Shown: piece by piece, positions 29,365 through 38,260 of the stretch
How the letters are laid out: every line of letters begins with the position of its first letter
Numbering within the stretch: the first letter of the stretch is position 1
Assembly (NCBI GenBank): GCA_903858815.1
Contig: CAIOKE010000218.1
Coordinates: 44,324 to 108,323, forward strand
DNA: 64,000 nucleotides
From: an uncultured Planctomycetaceae bacterium
GTDB taxonomy: Bacteria; Planctomycetota; Planctomycetia; Planctomycetales; Planctomycetaceae
Reading direction: 5' to 3'
Made by a program: the position numbers and the translations under genes
The notes under the pieces: model-generated
Databases searched by the model: none
What the model was told of the DNA's origin: nothing
Seen by the model: the letters and a program-made list of their open reading frames with translations, nothing else

Positions 29365-30146
29365 GGGGCCCGGGCAGCGGGTTCCTGTCTCGTGTGCTGA
29401 ATCGCGGTTTCCGACGGTATGTTCGGAGGTTTATCGGTTCGAATTTTAATGCTGCGCGTGTCACGGGTGTTGAGCATCTGGTGTCGCTGGGCGACGTACC
29501 GGTGCTGATCTACGTCAACCATCCGGGCTGGTGGGACCCGATGTCTGCGGTGCTGTTGACTGATCTGTTGATGTCGGAGCGGAAGTTTGCTGCACCGATG
29601 GATGCAGACGCATTGAAGCGATATCCGATTCTGGAGCGGCTGGGTTTTTTTGGTGTATCGCGAGATTCCACGGCTGGTGCTCGCGAGTTCCTGCGCACGG
29701 CACGCACCGTACTGCAGGATTCGCGAACTGCCCTGTGGATGACTCCGACCGGGCGATTTCATGATGTGCGACAGGCGTTGCCATTCCAGCCGGGGTTAGC
29801 TCACCTCGTGGATCCGGACTTTGCGGGTACGGTATTGCCACTGGCACTGGAGTATCCATTCTGGAATGAGCGGCGACCGGAGCTGCTGATGGCCTGTGGT
29901 CCGCCGGTGAATTGTTCGCAGTTGTCGGCCGACCGTGAATCGAGAACGCAGCAGCTGGAGGCGGCGTTGCTGGAGGTTCAGGCGCACTTGCGAGACCTGG
30001 CCATCGCTCGTGACCCTCGGTCATTCAGGCTTCTGCTGGATGGTCAGGGGGGAATCGGGGGCTGGTATGGGCTGTGGCGGCGACTGAGTTTCTGGCGACG
30101 GGGACAGAAATTTGCCGACCGGCATGAGGAGCGGTCGGATGGCTGA
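29361..30146 (+). CDS. PlsC-like acyltransferase
   Basis: 261 residues from the GTG at 29361. The H-x4-D acyltransferase motif is His54-PGWW-Asp59 in VNHPGWWDP. FGVSRDS follows, and a WMTPTGRF segment stands where lysophospholipid acyltransferases have FPEGTRS. The membrane association typical of PlsC enzymes fits the amphipathic N-terminus. In this operon it is the counterpart of CrtO, the enzyme that puts a fatty acid on the sugar of staphyloxanthin, although CrtO itself is a different fold. Its end overlaps the glycosyltransferase start by eight bases. Confidence 0.78.
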   Translation: MRGPGSGFLSRVLNRGFRRYVRRFIGSNFNAARVTGVEHLVSLGDVPVLIYVNHPGWWDPMSAVLLTDLLMSERKFAAPMDADALKRYPILERLGFFGVSRDSTAGAREFLRTARTVLQDSRTALWMTPTGRFHDVRQALPFQPGLAHLVDPDFAGTVLPLALEYPFWNERRPELLMACGPPVNCSQLSADRESRTQQLEAALLEVQAHLRDLAIARDPRSFRLLLDGQGGIGGWYGLWRRLSFWRRGQKFADRHEERSDG

Positions 30147-31308
30147 CTGGTGGGTATTGCTGGTCTGGTGCAGCAGCGGGGCAGCTGTCTTCGCGGCTGT
30201 GCAGTTTCTGGTGAGTCAGCTGATGTTTCGGCGGGCGCCACCTGCTGCGATGACTGCTGAGGTAACGGATAGCCAGGTGGCAGCTCCGGAAGTTTCGGTA
30301 CTGATCCCGGCCCGCAATGAGGCGACTCGGATTGCTGCTGTCCTGAGGTCGGTGCTGGGCAGTCGTGGTATCGCTCTGGAGGTGTGTGTACTGGATGATG
30401 AAAGTACCGATGGTACGGATGAAATTGTGGAGCAGTTTGCGGCATTTGATCCGCGGGTGCGGCTGTTGCGTGGCGTAAAAATGCCGGCGGGCTGGAATGG
30501 TAAACAGCATGCGTGCTGGCAGTTGGCACAAGCGGCGCGGGCCGAAGAACTGGTGTTTCTCGATGCGGATGTTGAGCTGACAGTTGATGCCTTGTTGCGG
30601 ACAGTGCGGCTCAGGCAGCGTCTTTCTGTCCCCCTGCTGAGTGGTTTTCCACGGCAGCTGACCGGGTCGTTGGGTGAGTCTTTGCTGATTCCGCTGATTC
30701 ATGTGATCTTGCTGTGTTTTCTGCCCTTTCCGCTGATGCGATTGAGTCGGATGCCGGGGGCATCTGCCGGTTGTGGTCAGTTCTTCGCGACGACTCGGGC
30801 GGGATACCAGTTGACCGGGGGGCACAGTGGGATTCGGCAGTCGCGGCATGATGGGGTGATGTTGCCGAGGTTATATCGACGGGCTGGTCTGAAGACGGAC
30901 ATCTTTGACGCATCGGAGATTGCGGTATGTCGGATGTATCAGTCAATGAGTGAGACGTGGCTGGGGTTATTGAAAAATGCGACCGAGGGATTTGCTCGCT
31001 GGCCTGCCCTGCCGATGATAACGGTGATCATGCTGGCTGCATTTGTCGCACCGGTCATCTTTGTCTGTGTCTGGATCTGCGAAGTCGGGCTGCAGGGGCA
31101 GGGGCCGCTGGTGGCAATCACGCTTGTTTCCGGTTACCTTCCTCGGTTGATCTGCTGTTTTCGGTACGATCGGGCGTGGTCAGGGGCGTTGTTGCATCCT
31201 GTCAGTGTTCTGTTGTTTTTGTCGATTCAGTGGATTGCGTGGATTCATCAGAAGCGTGGTCGTTCAGTGCAGTGGCGGCAGCGAAGTTACGAGACGTCTT
31301 CCTCATGA
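30139..31308 (+). CDS. Family 2 glycosyltransferase, CrtQ-like
   Basis: 389 residues from the ATG at 30139. An N-terminal anchor helix (VLLVWCSSGAAVFAAVQFLV) precedes the GT-A domain: VLIPARNEATRIAAVL, VLDDESTDGT and the D142-x-D144 metal site in VFLDADVEL. A second acidic region and two or three C-terminal hydrophobic helices (ITVIMLAAFVAPVIFVCVWI) follow. This is the layout of CrtQ and hopanoid-type GT2 enzymes. It should attach a sugar to the carotenoid carboxyl group at the inner membrane face. Its stop and the next start share ATGA. Confidence 0.83.
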   Translation: MADWWVLLVWCSSGAAVFAAVQFLVSQLMFRRAPPAAMTAEVTDSQVAAPEVSVLIPARNEATRIAAVLRSVLGSRGIALEVCVLDDESTDGTDEIVEQFAAFDPRVRLLRGVKMPAGWNGKQHACWQLAQAARAEELVFLDADVELTVDALLRTVRLRQRLSVPLLSGFPRQLTGSLGESLLIPLIHVILLCFLPFPLMRLSRMPGASAGCGQFFATTRAGYQLTGGHSGIRQSRHDGVMLPRLYRRAGLKTDIFDASEIAVCRMYQSMSETWLGLLKNATEGFARWPALPMITVIMLAAFVAPVIFVCVWICEVGLQGQGPLVAITLVSGYLPRLICCFRYDRAWSGALLHPVSVLLFLSIQWIAWIHQKRGRSVQWRQRSYETSSS

Positions 31309-32228
31309 CTGTGGAAAATCAGCCCATTCTGACTTTGCAGTCGGTGCGAAAATCGTATCGTGGCAGGGCTGCGCTGCAGGGGATTTCGCTGCAATTGTAT
31401 CCCGGCGAGTTGCTTGGTTTTTTCGGTCCCAACGGCGCCGGGAAAACGACCATGATTCGATGCATCTGCGGACTGCTGAAGCCGGACGAGGGATCGATTA
31501 CTCTGCGGATACCGGACAGTTTTCAGGGTTCGCGGGCAGATCGCCCTGGGCTGGTCCCGCAGAATCTGGCCGTCTATCCGGATCTGACGGTACAGCAGAA
31601 TCTGGAGGTCTTCGGTCGCCTCGAGGGTGTGCGTGGTGCGGTGCTGCAGCAGCGTATTGACGAAGTGCTGGACTGGTCTGCATTGAATGACCGTCGTCGT
31701 AGTCTTGCCAGAACTTTGTCCGGTGGAATGCAGCGACGTCTGAATATTGCCTGCAGTGTGCTTCATCGCCCGGCTGTACTGCTGCTGGACGAGCCCACTG
31801 TCGGTGTTGATCCGCAGAGTCGTGAGCGGATTTACGCAATGATGCAGGAGCTGACAGCGACTGGTACGGCCGTGCTGCTGACCACGCATCAGCTTGAAGA
31901 AGTGGAAACTCGCTGCGATCGAATTGTGGTGATGGATCATGGGCAGATTGTGGCTGACGGACAACTTCCGCAGCTTGTGACGGCCAGTCTGGGGCTGCCA
32001 CATCGAGTTGAGTTATCGTTTCAGCAGCCCTGTGCTGTTGAGCTGCGGGAATTTGAGTTTGATGAACAGCGACTGACGGCTGTCTGTCGTCTGTCCAGTA
32101 TGCAGCAGTTGCCGGGTGTGCTTGAGGTGCTGCAGAATCTTCCAGAGGCGCCACAGAGCATTAATGTGCGCAGCTTTGGACTGCAGGATGTCTTCCTGGC
32201 TCTGACAGGAAGGAGTCTGCGGGAATGA
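31305..32228 (+). CDS. ABC exporter ATP-binding protein coupled to carotenoid genes
   Basis: 307 residues from the ATG at 31305, which overlaps the glycosyltransferase stop (ATGA). Walker A is GPNGAGKT (residues 41-48), the signature is LSGGMQRRLNIA, Walker B is VLLLDEPTVGVDP, and the H-loop is LLTTHQLEE. It belongs to the ABC-2 exporter class (CcmA/DrrA/NodI-like), whose members move lipids, glycolipids or drugs outward. Its own stop overlaps the permease start. The double overlap with pigment tailoring and permease genes ties it to export of the pathway product, by inference. Confidence 0.88.
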   Translation: MTVENQPILTLQSVRKSYRGRAALQGISLQLYPGELLGFFGPNGAGKTTMIRCICGLLKPDEGSITLRIPDSFQGSRADRPGLVPQNLAVYPDLTVQQNLEVFGRLEGVRGAVLQQRIDEVLDWSALNDRRRSLARTLSGGMQRRLNIACSVLHRPAVLLLDEPTVGVDPQSRERIYAMMQELTATGTAVLLTTHQLEEVETRCDRIVVMDHGQIVADGQLPQLVTASLGLPHRVELSFQQPCAVELREFEFDEQRLTAVCRLSSMQQLPGVLEVLQNLPEAPQSINVRSFGLQDVFLALTGRSLRE

Positions 32229-33724
32229 TCCTGACCTTCCTTCGCATCGCCTTTCTGCGTTTGCGAAACAATCCCCTTGAACTGTTGCTGGTATTCGTCA
32301 TGCCAGTGCTGTTTTTCAGTATCTTTGCCATGATCTTCAGCCAGGGGATTGCGGCCGGAACGGAAAAGCCCGTGCGGCTGGGTTTGTTCCTGCCGGAAGA
32401 CAATAAGGATTCGCGAGCGCTGCGTGAGCAATTGCTGCAGAAAACTTCGTTGATCTGTACTGATCTCAGGCTACCGGCGACGCCGGAGCAGCAGCAGCGC
32501 GCCATTCTTGATGCGCAGAACTCGAGTCACTACGACCTGTTGCTGCAGTTGCCGTCTGATTTTTCCCGACTGGATGAGTCGCGATTCCAGCTGCGTTTGA
32601 TCACTGACGGTCAGAACGCCATGGCAACAGCGATGGTTAAGGCGATACTGGAAGAGTATTACGCGGTGCAGCGAGTTCAGGTGGTGGTGGAGAAACTGCA
32701 GGATTCGGCTCGTGCTGCCGCGAAGGTCGCGGCGGAGCGTGCAGCGGCACAGCGAGCGGCGGCTGAAGAGAGGGCGAAGGCAGCGAGGGCTGAGGCGGCC
32801 GCTGCGGAAACCGGGAGACGATTGCCGGCGGTTGACGAGTCAGAGGGGGGAGGGCAGTTTTTCAATAACCCAACGACTCCGGAAAAGGTCTTTGCTGGTT
32901 CTGGCGGCGCGGCACCCCTTGATCAGGTGGTATCAGACGGTGCTTCTGATCGTCCAACGGACGTGCTGGCTCCTCCTGCGGATGCCATTCCGCAGGAGGT
33001 TGAGGCTGGGACAGAAATGCCGGAGGAGCTGACTGAGATTGTGGCGGCTGACGAGTTGATTTCGCAGGGGGCTGTGCCACAGATTTCCGTCGATAATCCT
33101 CAGGCTTCAGACCAGCAGAATCCTCGAATTGCCATGTATGCCGCCGGGATTGCTGTGCTGTTTCTGTTGTTCGCCTGTACGGGTCATGCAGCAACGATGC
33201 TTGAAGAAGCGGAATCAGGGACGCTGGATCGTATTCTTGTCAGTGAGGCGGGATTATTTCAGATTGTGGCCGGTAAATGGCTGGGCATTTATCTGATGGG
33301 TTGTATGCAGTTGACGGTCATGTTTGTGTTTGCCGAATTTGTATTTCAGATCCATCTCTGGAGGCATCTGGCCGGATTTCTGATTATGGCTGGCAGTACT
33401 TCGGCAGCTACAGCCAGCTTTGCGATGCTGATGGCTACGATCTGTCGTACGAGATCACAGTTGCAGGGTGCCGCAACTGTCATCATTCTGAGCATGTCGG
33501 CCATGGGTGGCAGCATGATTCCTCGATTCGTGATGAGCGATCGGATGAAGGAACTGGGGCGATGGACCTTCAATGCGTGGGCACTTGACGGTTTTCAGAA
33601 GGTGTTCTGGTTTCAGTCACCGCTGGAAAGCCTGCAGCCGGAAGTTGTCGTACTGCTTGGAAGTTCGCTGATTATGTCTGTCGCGACATTGCTGTTGAGT
33701 GGTCGCTGGCGACGGGGAATTTAG
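32225..33724 (+). CDS. ABC-2 type transporter permease
   Basis: 499 residues. A first membrane helix (LLLVFVMPVLFFSIFAMIF) is followed by about 270 extracytoplasmic residues, then five or so helices from IAMYAAGIAVLFLLFACTG on, with LEEAESGTLDRILVS as the coupling segment: the ABC-2 half-transporter layout. The outer domain contains an unusual Ala/Arg/Glu-rich helix (about residues 160-195) and then a Pro/Glu-rich linker. It pairs with the ATPase immediately upstream (ATGA overlap). The substrate is not known; a carotenoid glycolipid is the simplest guess from context. Confidence 0.85.
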   Translation: MILTFLRIAFLRLRNNPLELLLVFVMPVLFFSIFAMIFSQGIAAGTEKPVRLGLFLPEDNKDSRALREQLLQKTSLICTDLRLPATPEQQQRAILDAQNSSHYDLLLQLPSDFSRLDESRFQLRLITDGQNAMATAMVKAILEEYYAVQRVQVVVEKLQDSARAAAKVAAERAAAQRAAAEERAKAARAEAAAAETGRRLPAVDESEGGGQFFNNPTTPEKVFAGSGGAAPLDQVVSDGASDRPTDVLAPPADAIPQEVEAGTEMPEELTEIVAADELISQGAVPQISVDNPQASDQQNPRIAMYAAGIAVLFLLFACTGHAATMLEEAESGTLDRILVSEAGLFQIVAGKWLGIYLMGCMQLTVMFVFAEFVFQIHLWRHLAGFLIMAGSTSAATASFAMLMATICRTRSQLQGAATVIILSMSAMGGSMIPRFVMSDRMKELGRWTFNAWALDGFQKVFWFQSPLESLQPEVVVLLGSSLIMSVATLLLSGRWRRGI

Positions 33725-33736
33725 CTGGGGTGTGAT

Positions 33737-34258
33737 ATGTCTCAGGGACGAGGCGGGCGTTTTGTGATTCTGGCGGGCATGCTGTCGCCGGTGTGTCTGT
33801 GGGGTGGTCTGGCATCGCTGGAGTCAGTGCAGTCACGATCGCTGTCTGCCGATATTGGGCAGTCGACGATCGTCGCCGTGTCTGCGGCCCCGAAAACCTG
33901 TCTGGTGCCGTTTGAAGTCCGTGGTGTACGGTCAGGTGTGGGGCGAGTGTGTGTGGCGATCTTCAGCGGTCCTGCGGGATTCCCGGGCACAGAGCGGGCT
34001 GAACAAACGCTGACACTGGAGGCTGTTTCAGAGAGTGTTGTGGTGGAATTAAGTCTGCGTCCAGGGGATACACGGGCGATTGCTGTGTTTCAGGATCTGG
34101 ACGGTAATGGACGACTTTCGAAGAATCTGCTGGGTATTCCGGTGGAGCCTTATGGTTTCAGTCGTAATGCCCGAGGTGTTCTGGGGCCACCGCGGTTTGA
34201 CAATGCGGCCCTTATAATGCCGGCCGAGGGTGAGGATCTGCAGATACAGTTGAAGTGA
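33737..34258 (+). CDS. Exported DUF2141 protein
   Basis: 173 residues. A hydrophobic N-terminal segment (FVILAGMLSPVCLWGGL) is a probable signal sequence. From about residue 55 the sequence is DUF2141: VAIFSGPAGFPG, AIAVFQDLDGNGRLSKNLLGIPVEPYGFS and NARGVLGPPRFDNAAL, with a calcium-loop-like DLDGNG. DUF2141 proteins are secreted beta proteins of unknown role and, to my recollection, are often found near carotenoid genes. It starts 12 bases after the permease stop, so it belongs to the same operon. Confidence 0.82.
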   Translation: MSQGRGGRFVILAGMLSPVCLWGGLASLESVQSRSLSADIGQSTIVAVSAAPKTCLVPFEVRGVRSGVGRVCVAIFSGPAGFPGTERAEQTLTLEAVSESVVVELSLRPGDTRAIAVFQDLDGNGRLSKNLLGIPVEPYGFSRNARGVLGPPRFDNAALIMPAEGEDLQIQLK

Positions 34259-34318
34259 TGCGTTTGAGTCGATTGAGTGACGTGACGTGTTCAGGATTGC
34301 CGGGACGGGGGTGTTGGA

Positions 34319-36868
34319 ATGAGCCACATACAGGCAATCGTACTGACGGGTCTGCTCTGGAGCACGGGCCAGGTGCGCTCGGTGAGTGCGGGCGATGATG
34401 GGGTGGTGGATTTCAATCGCGAAGTCCGTCCGATACTGGCGGAGAACTGTTTTTACTGCCATGGTCAGGATGGCAACAAGCGGCAGGGGGAACTGCGTCT
34501 GGATCAGCGGCAGGTCGCACTGGATCGTCGTGCCATAGTGCCGGCTGATGTGGCTGGCAGTGTGCTGCTGCAGCGAGTCCACAGTACTGATGCAGATCTG
34601 CAGATGCCACCTCCGAATTCCGGGCGCAGTCTGACGGAGCAGCAGAAGCAGACGTTGCAGCGCTGGATTGAGCAGGGGGCGAAGTACAGTGAGCACTGGG
34701 CATTTACTGTTCCGCAGTCACCTGCAGTGCCTGCGGTTCGCAATACCGCGTGGGTCCGCAATCCTATTGACAATTTTGTACTGAGTCGACTGGAGTCTGA
34801 AGGTCTGCAGCCTGCTCCTGAGGCAGATCGGTCGGTACTGATTCGCAGGCTCAGCATTGACCTGACCGGACTGCCTCCGACACCGCAGGAGGTCGACGCC
34901 TTTGTGGCCAGCACAGATCCCATGGCATGGGAGCAGCTTGTGGATCGACTGCTGTCCAGCCCGCACTATGGGGAAAGAATGGCGTTGCCATGGCTGGATG
35001 CTGCACGCTATGCCGACAGTAACGGTTTTCAGCAGGATGGAGATACGTGGCAGTGGATCTGGCGTGACTGGCTGGTGTCGGCTCTGAATCAGGATCTGCC
35101 GTTTGATCAGTTGACAATCTGGCAGTTGGCCGGTGATTTGCTGCCGGATCCGACGACCGAGCAGAAGATTGCCAGTGGTTTCAACCGTAATCACCTGCTG
35201 AATGGCGAGGGTGGCGCAATTCCAGAGGAGCAGAGGTGGGTAATTCTGTTTGATCGTATGGAAACGACGGCCACAACATGGCTGGGTTTAACATTGAATT
35301 GTGCGCAGTGCCACGACCACAAGTATGATCCGCTGACACAGCGAGATTACTACAGTCTGCTGGATGGATTTAATCGAGTACCGGAATCCGGGACACCGCA
35401 GTACTTTTCCTCGCGCATTCGCGTTGCGGCTCCGTTTCTGGAAGTGCCGTCGGTCGCATTTCAGCAGCGGCAGGAGGAGTTGCAGGCTGCCATCAATATG
35501 GCTGATGAACAGATTCGTGCAGCGACAGCGGACGAGTTTCAGAAGTGGCAGGAAGCAGTGCAGGCGGCCGGTGCTTTGCCTGGTGGGGATGCTTTACCGG
35601 CCACTCTGAAACTGCTGCTGGCGAAACCTGCTGCAGATCGCAGTGCAGAGGAGCAGTCTGCAGTGCAGTCGGAATTGCGAAAGCTGTTCGATCAGAAGGT
35701 TGTGCCCTCGATGAAGGATCGGGTGCCGGCAATCGGGCAGAAAGAGCAGGCGGCAGGACGGCTGGCGGAGTTTCGTGCTGATCAGTTACCGCGAGTGATG
35801 ATCATGAGTGATGCACAGCCCCGTGAAACACGGATTCTGAACAGAGGTGATTATCTGACACCAGGTGACAAGGTTGAATTCTCCACTCCGGCTTTTCTGC
35901 CGGCGCTGCCTGCTGATGCTCCGCGTAATCGCCTCGGCTTTGCCCGATGGCTGGTTTCCGGTCAGCATCCCCTGACTGCGCGCGTGCAGGTGAATCGCAT
36001 GTGGCAGTATTTTTTCGGTACTGGCCTCGTTCGAACATCGGAAGACCTGGGTGTGCAGAGCGAGTATCCGGAGCACTTACCTCTGCTGGACTGGCTGGCA
36101 GTGGAGTTTCCGTCGCGTGGCTGGAGTGTGAAGCAGATGCATCGGCTGATTGTGACCAGTGCTGCCTATCGTCAGTCGTCGCGTGTGACTCCGGAATTGT
36201 CTTTGCGGGATCCGGAAAACCGTCTGATGGCGCGAGCCAGTCGATTCCGTATGCCGGCGATGATTCTGCGGGACTGGGCACTGGCATCGGCCGGCCTGCT
36301 GGATGATCGCATTGGAGGTCCGCCAGTGTATCCCTATCAGCCGGATGGTATCTGGGAATCTCTGGCGATTACTAAAGAACGTGATTTCACTTATCCGGCA
36401 TCATCAGGAAGCGATCTGTACCGTCGCAGTCTGTATACATTCTGGCGACGAACGGTCGGGCCGGCGAATATGTTTGATGCATCCAATCGCCAGGCCTGTC
36501 GTGTGCGGATGACACCCACAAGCACGCCACTGCATGCTCTGACGACGTTGAATGATCCGACGTGGGTTGAGGCGGCGCGGGTGCTGGCAGAGCGATGTCT
36601 GCTGGAATCGGCAGATACGGATGGTCGCCTGACTCTGGCATTCCGCAGAGTTGCCGGCAGAGTGCCGTCCGCTGCTGATCTGGTGATACTGCGGCGTCTG
36701 TTACAGCGGCAGCAGCAGATTTACTCAACGGATGCTGCTGCAGCGCAGGCATTGGTCAGCACGGGCACAGCGCCACGCAACGGCAGTATCGGTGAAGCAG
36801 AACATGCAGCGTGGACAGCGGTATGTCTGGCGGTGCTGAATCTGGATGAGGTCCTGGTGCGGCAGTGA
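34319..36868 (+). CDS. PSD1 / planctomycete cytochrome C domain protein
   Basis: 849 residues. A signal-like start is followed by FNREVRPILAENCFYCHGQDG, a single CxxCH c-type haem site of the planctomycete cytochrome C domain. DUF1549 comes next (NPIDNFVLSRLESEGLQPAPEADRSVLIRRLSIDLTGLPP), then a middle helical insert, then DUF1553 (NRLGFARWLVSGQHPLTARVQVNRMWQYFFGTGLV). Such proteins are periplasmic and usually encoded next to a DUF1501 partner, which is missing here. It lies 60 bases after the DUF2141 gene on the same strand and may be read through from the pigment operon. Its reaction is unknown. Confidence 0.92.
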   Translation: MSHIQAIVLTGLLWSTGQVRSVSAGDDGVVDFNREVRPILAENCFYCHGQDGNKRQGELRLDQRQVALDRRAIVPADVAGSVLLQRVHSTDADLQMPPPNSGRSLTEQQKQTLQRWIEQGAKYSEHWAFTVPQSPAVPAVRNTAWVRNPIDNFVLSRLESEGLQPAPEADRSVLIRRLSIDLTGLPPTPQEVDAFVASTDPMAWEQLVDRLLSSPHYGERMALPWLDAARYADSNGFQQDGDTWQWIWRDWLVSALNQDLPFDQLTIWQLAGDLLPDPTTEQKIASGFNRNHLLNGEGGAIPEEQRWVILFDRMETTATTWLGLTLNCAQCHDHKYDPLTQRDYYSLLDGFNRVPESGTPQYFSSRIRVAAPFLEVPSVAFQQRQEELQAAINMADEQIRAATADEFQKWQEAVQAAGALPGGDALPATLKLLLAKPAADRSAEEQSAVQSELRKLFDQKVVPSMKDRVPAIGQKEQAAGRLAEFRADQLPRVMIMSDAQPRETRILNRGDYLTPGDKVEFSTPAFLPALPADAPRNRLGFARWLVSGQHPLTARVQVNRMWQYFFGTGLVRTSEDLGVQSEYPEHLPLLDWLAVEFPSRGWSVKQMHRLIVTSAAYRQSSRVTPELSLRDPENRLMARASRFRMPAMILRDWALASAGLLDDRIGGPPVYPYQPDGIWESLAITKERDFTYPASSGSDLYRRSLYTFWRRTVGPANMFDASNRQACRVRMTPTSTPLHALTTLNDPTWVEAARVLAERCLLESADTDGRLTLAFRRVAGRVPSAADLVILRRLLQRQQQIYSTDAAAAQALVSTGTAPRNGSIGEAEHAAWTAVCLAVLNLDEVLVRQ

Positions 36869-37257
36869 GCCGACAGACTTTGGATCAGCCCGAAATCCTG
36901 CGAGCAGTTGCAGATTGTATTGCGAGGGGTGTTGACAGAGACTGGTTGAGGCAGAACGGAAACGAATCCGAAAACCGGGTTGCCAGCCTCAGGTTTTTCT
37001 TCCAACGGCAGGAGCCTCGCCCTCCCACGGGAAACGACCGAGCACCAGTTCGGTGCCCCCAACCTCTGGACAGCACGCGGTGGCTTCCGCCATCAGTTCG
37101 CCCCTCGAGGCCTCGACAATGGGTGCCTTGCGTGGTTGAACGCTTCTGATACCGCACCCGTCATTTTACACCGACCCATTCCCTCTGGTGCTCAGCCTGT
37201 TGCAGGTTGCGGCGGATGGTGGGAGCGCCGTCGCTGTGTGGCTGACATGTAACCCGA
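36869..37257. other. Convergent intergenic region with REGEAPAEP-type repeat
   Basis: 389 bases lie between the PSD1 gene and the alpha-E gene. Nothing here looks like a gene on either strand. It holds one short interspersed repeat, annotated separately. Confidence 0.55.
37007..37031 (-). repeat. REGEAPAEP-type interspersed repeat
   Basis: On the minus strand this reads GGGAGGGCGAGGCTCCTGCC, with CCCGT before it. Translated, such copies give phrases of the REGEAPAEP kind, which recur in planctomycete intergenic DNA. It shares the 14-base core GGGAGGGCGAGGCT with a second copy near 51517. Confidence 0.6.
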
Positions 37258-38214
37258 TTACTCTGGCGTCGGGATCTGAAAGTAGGCCGTTGAGATTGCG
37301 GCACCGATCTGATTGAGCGTGGTCTGGAATTGATCGATGAAGGGATGCAGTCCGGTGGAGACGATCTCCTCTGCAGTCAGTGTCGCAAGGCGGCGAGACA
37401 TTTCGGCCACCAGTGATTCTGCTTCGTTCTGAGGTTCGGTAGAGGTGTTGCCGCTGATGGATCGCAGTGCCGTCTCTGTCGCCTGAATGCAGAAGCGAAG
37501 CGATCGGGGAAATGCTGGATTGAGCACAAGGAAGTCCAGTACCCGATTGGGCTGAATGGGTCCCCATGTGCGACGATACATCTGCAGTGCGCCTGTAGAC
37601 TCCAGCAGTGCGGCCCACTGGACCACGTCCAGCTGTTCGCTGCCGGTATTCATCACGGGCAGCAACAGGAAGTAACGCACGTCAAGGATTCGTGAAGTCT
37701 TGTCCGCTCGCTCCAGTTGGTATCCGAGTGTAGAGAAGTGCCACGCATCGCCGTGTGACCATGTAGCTTCCCGGACACCAAGCACCTGATGGGCAGAACG
37801 CTTGATGCGTTCGAGAAACTGATGGGGCTGTTTCAGGATCTGTGGCTGCTGAGTCGTGTCGGTGCGGACTCGCAGATAAAAGCGATTGACGGCCTCCCAC
37901 AAGGGTGCGGTGAGAGCTTCGCGAACCGAGCGAGCATTTTCCCGTGCAGCCGTAAGGCAGCTGATAACCGAGTTCAGATTGCGACGGTCAAACAGCAGGA
38001 AGTTGATGATATTTTCGCGAGTGGGTGCGGCGTATCGCTGCAGAAACGCTTCCACGTCGCCACCGGCGTGCAGGAGGGAAGACCACAAGGCCTGCTCACT
38101 GCCACGATACCCCAGAGCAATGCTGGACGTGACGTCTATGAAACGTGCCTGGTTCTCAGCACGCTCAAGATAACGGCTCATCCAGAACAGTGAATCGGCA
38201 ACTCGGCACAGCAT
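37258..38214 (-). CDS. Alpha-E domain protein (DUF403)
   Basis: 318 residues of the helical alpha-E family. MLCRVADSLFWMSRYLERAENQARFIDVT is the family's N-terminal signature. ARENARSVREALTAPLWEAVNRFYL and FYQ-type helices follow, then LDFLVLNPAFPRSLRFCI near the end. Alpha-E genes are almost always next to circularly permuted ATP-grasp genes, as here (46-base gap). The pair is thought to make a peptide or peptide-like bond on an unknown substrate. Confidence 0.9.
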   Translation of the reverse strand: MLCRVADSLFWMSRYLERAENQARFIDVTSSIALGYRGSEQALWSSLLHAGGDVEAFLQRYAAPTRENIINFLLFDRRNLNSVISCLTAARENARSVREALTAPLWEAVNRFYLRVRTDTTQQPQILKQPHQFLERIKRSAHQVLGVREATWSHGDAWHFSTLGYQLERADKTSRILDVRYFLLLPVMNTGSEQLDVVQWAALLESTGALQMYRRTWGPIQPNRVLDFLVLNPAFPRSLRFCIQATETALRSISGNTSTEPQNEAESLVAEMSRRLATLTAEEIVSTGLHPFIDQFQTTLNQIGAAISTAYFQIPTPE

Positions 38215-38260
38215 GGGATTGGGCCATCACATCAGGGAAAACAGCAGGTCATGAGTTCCA

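Noticed and set aside
30025..30849. Minus-strand open frame of 274 codons
   Set aside because: Antisense to the acyltransferase and glycosyltransferase genes, with shadow-like composition.
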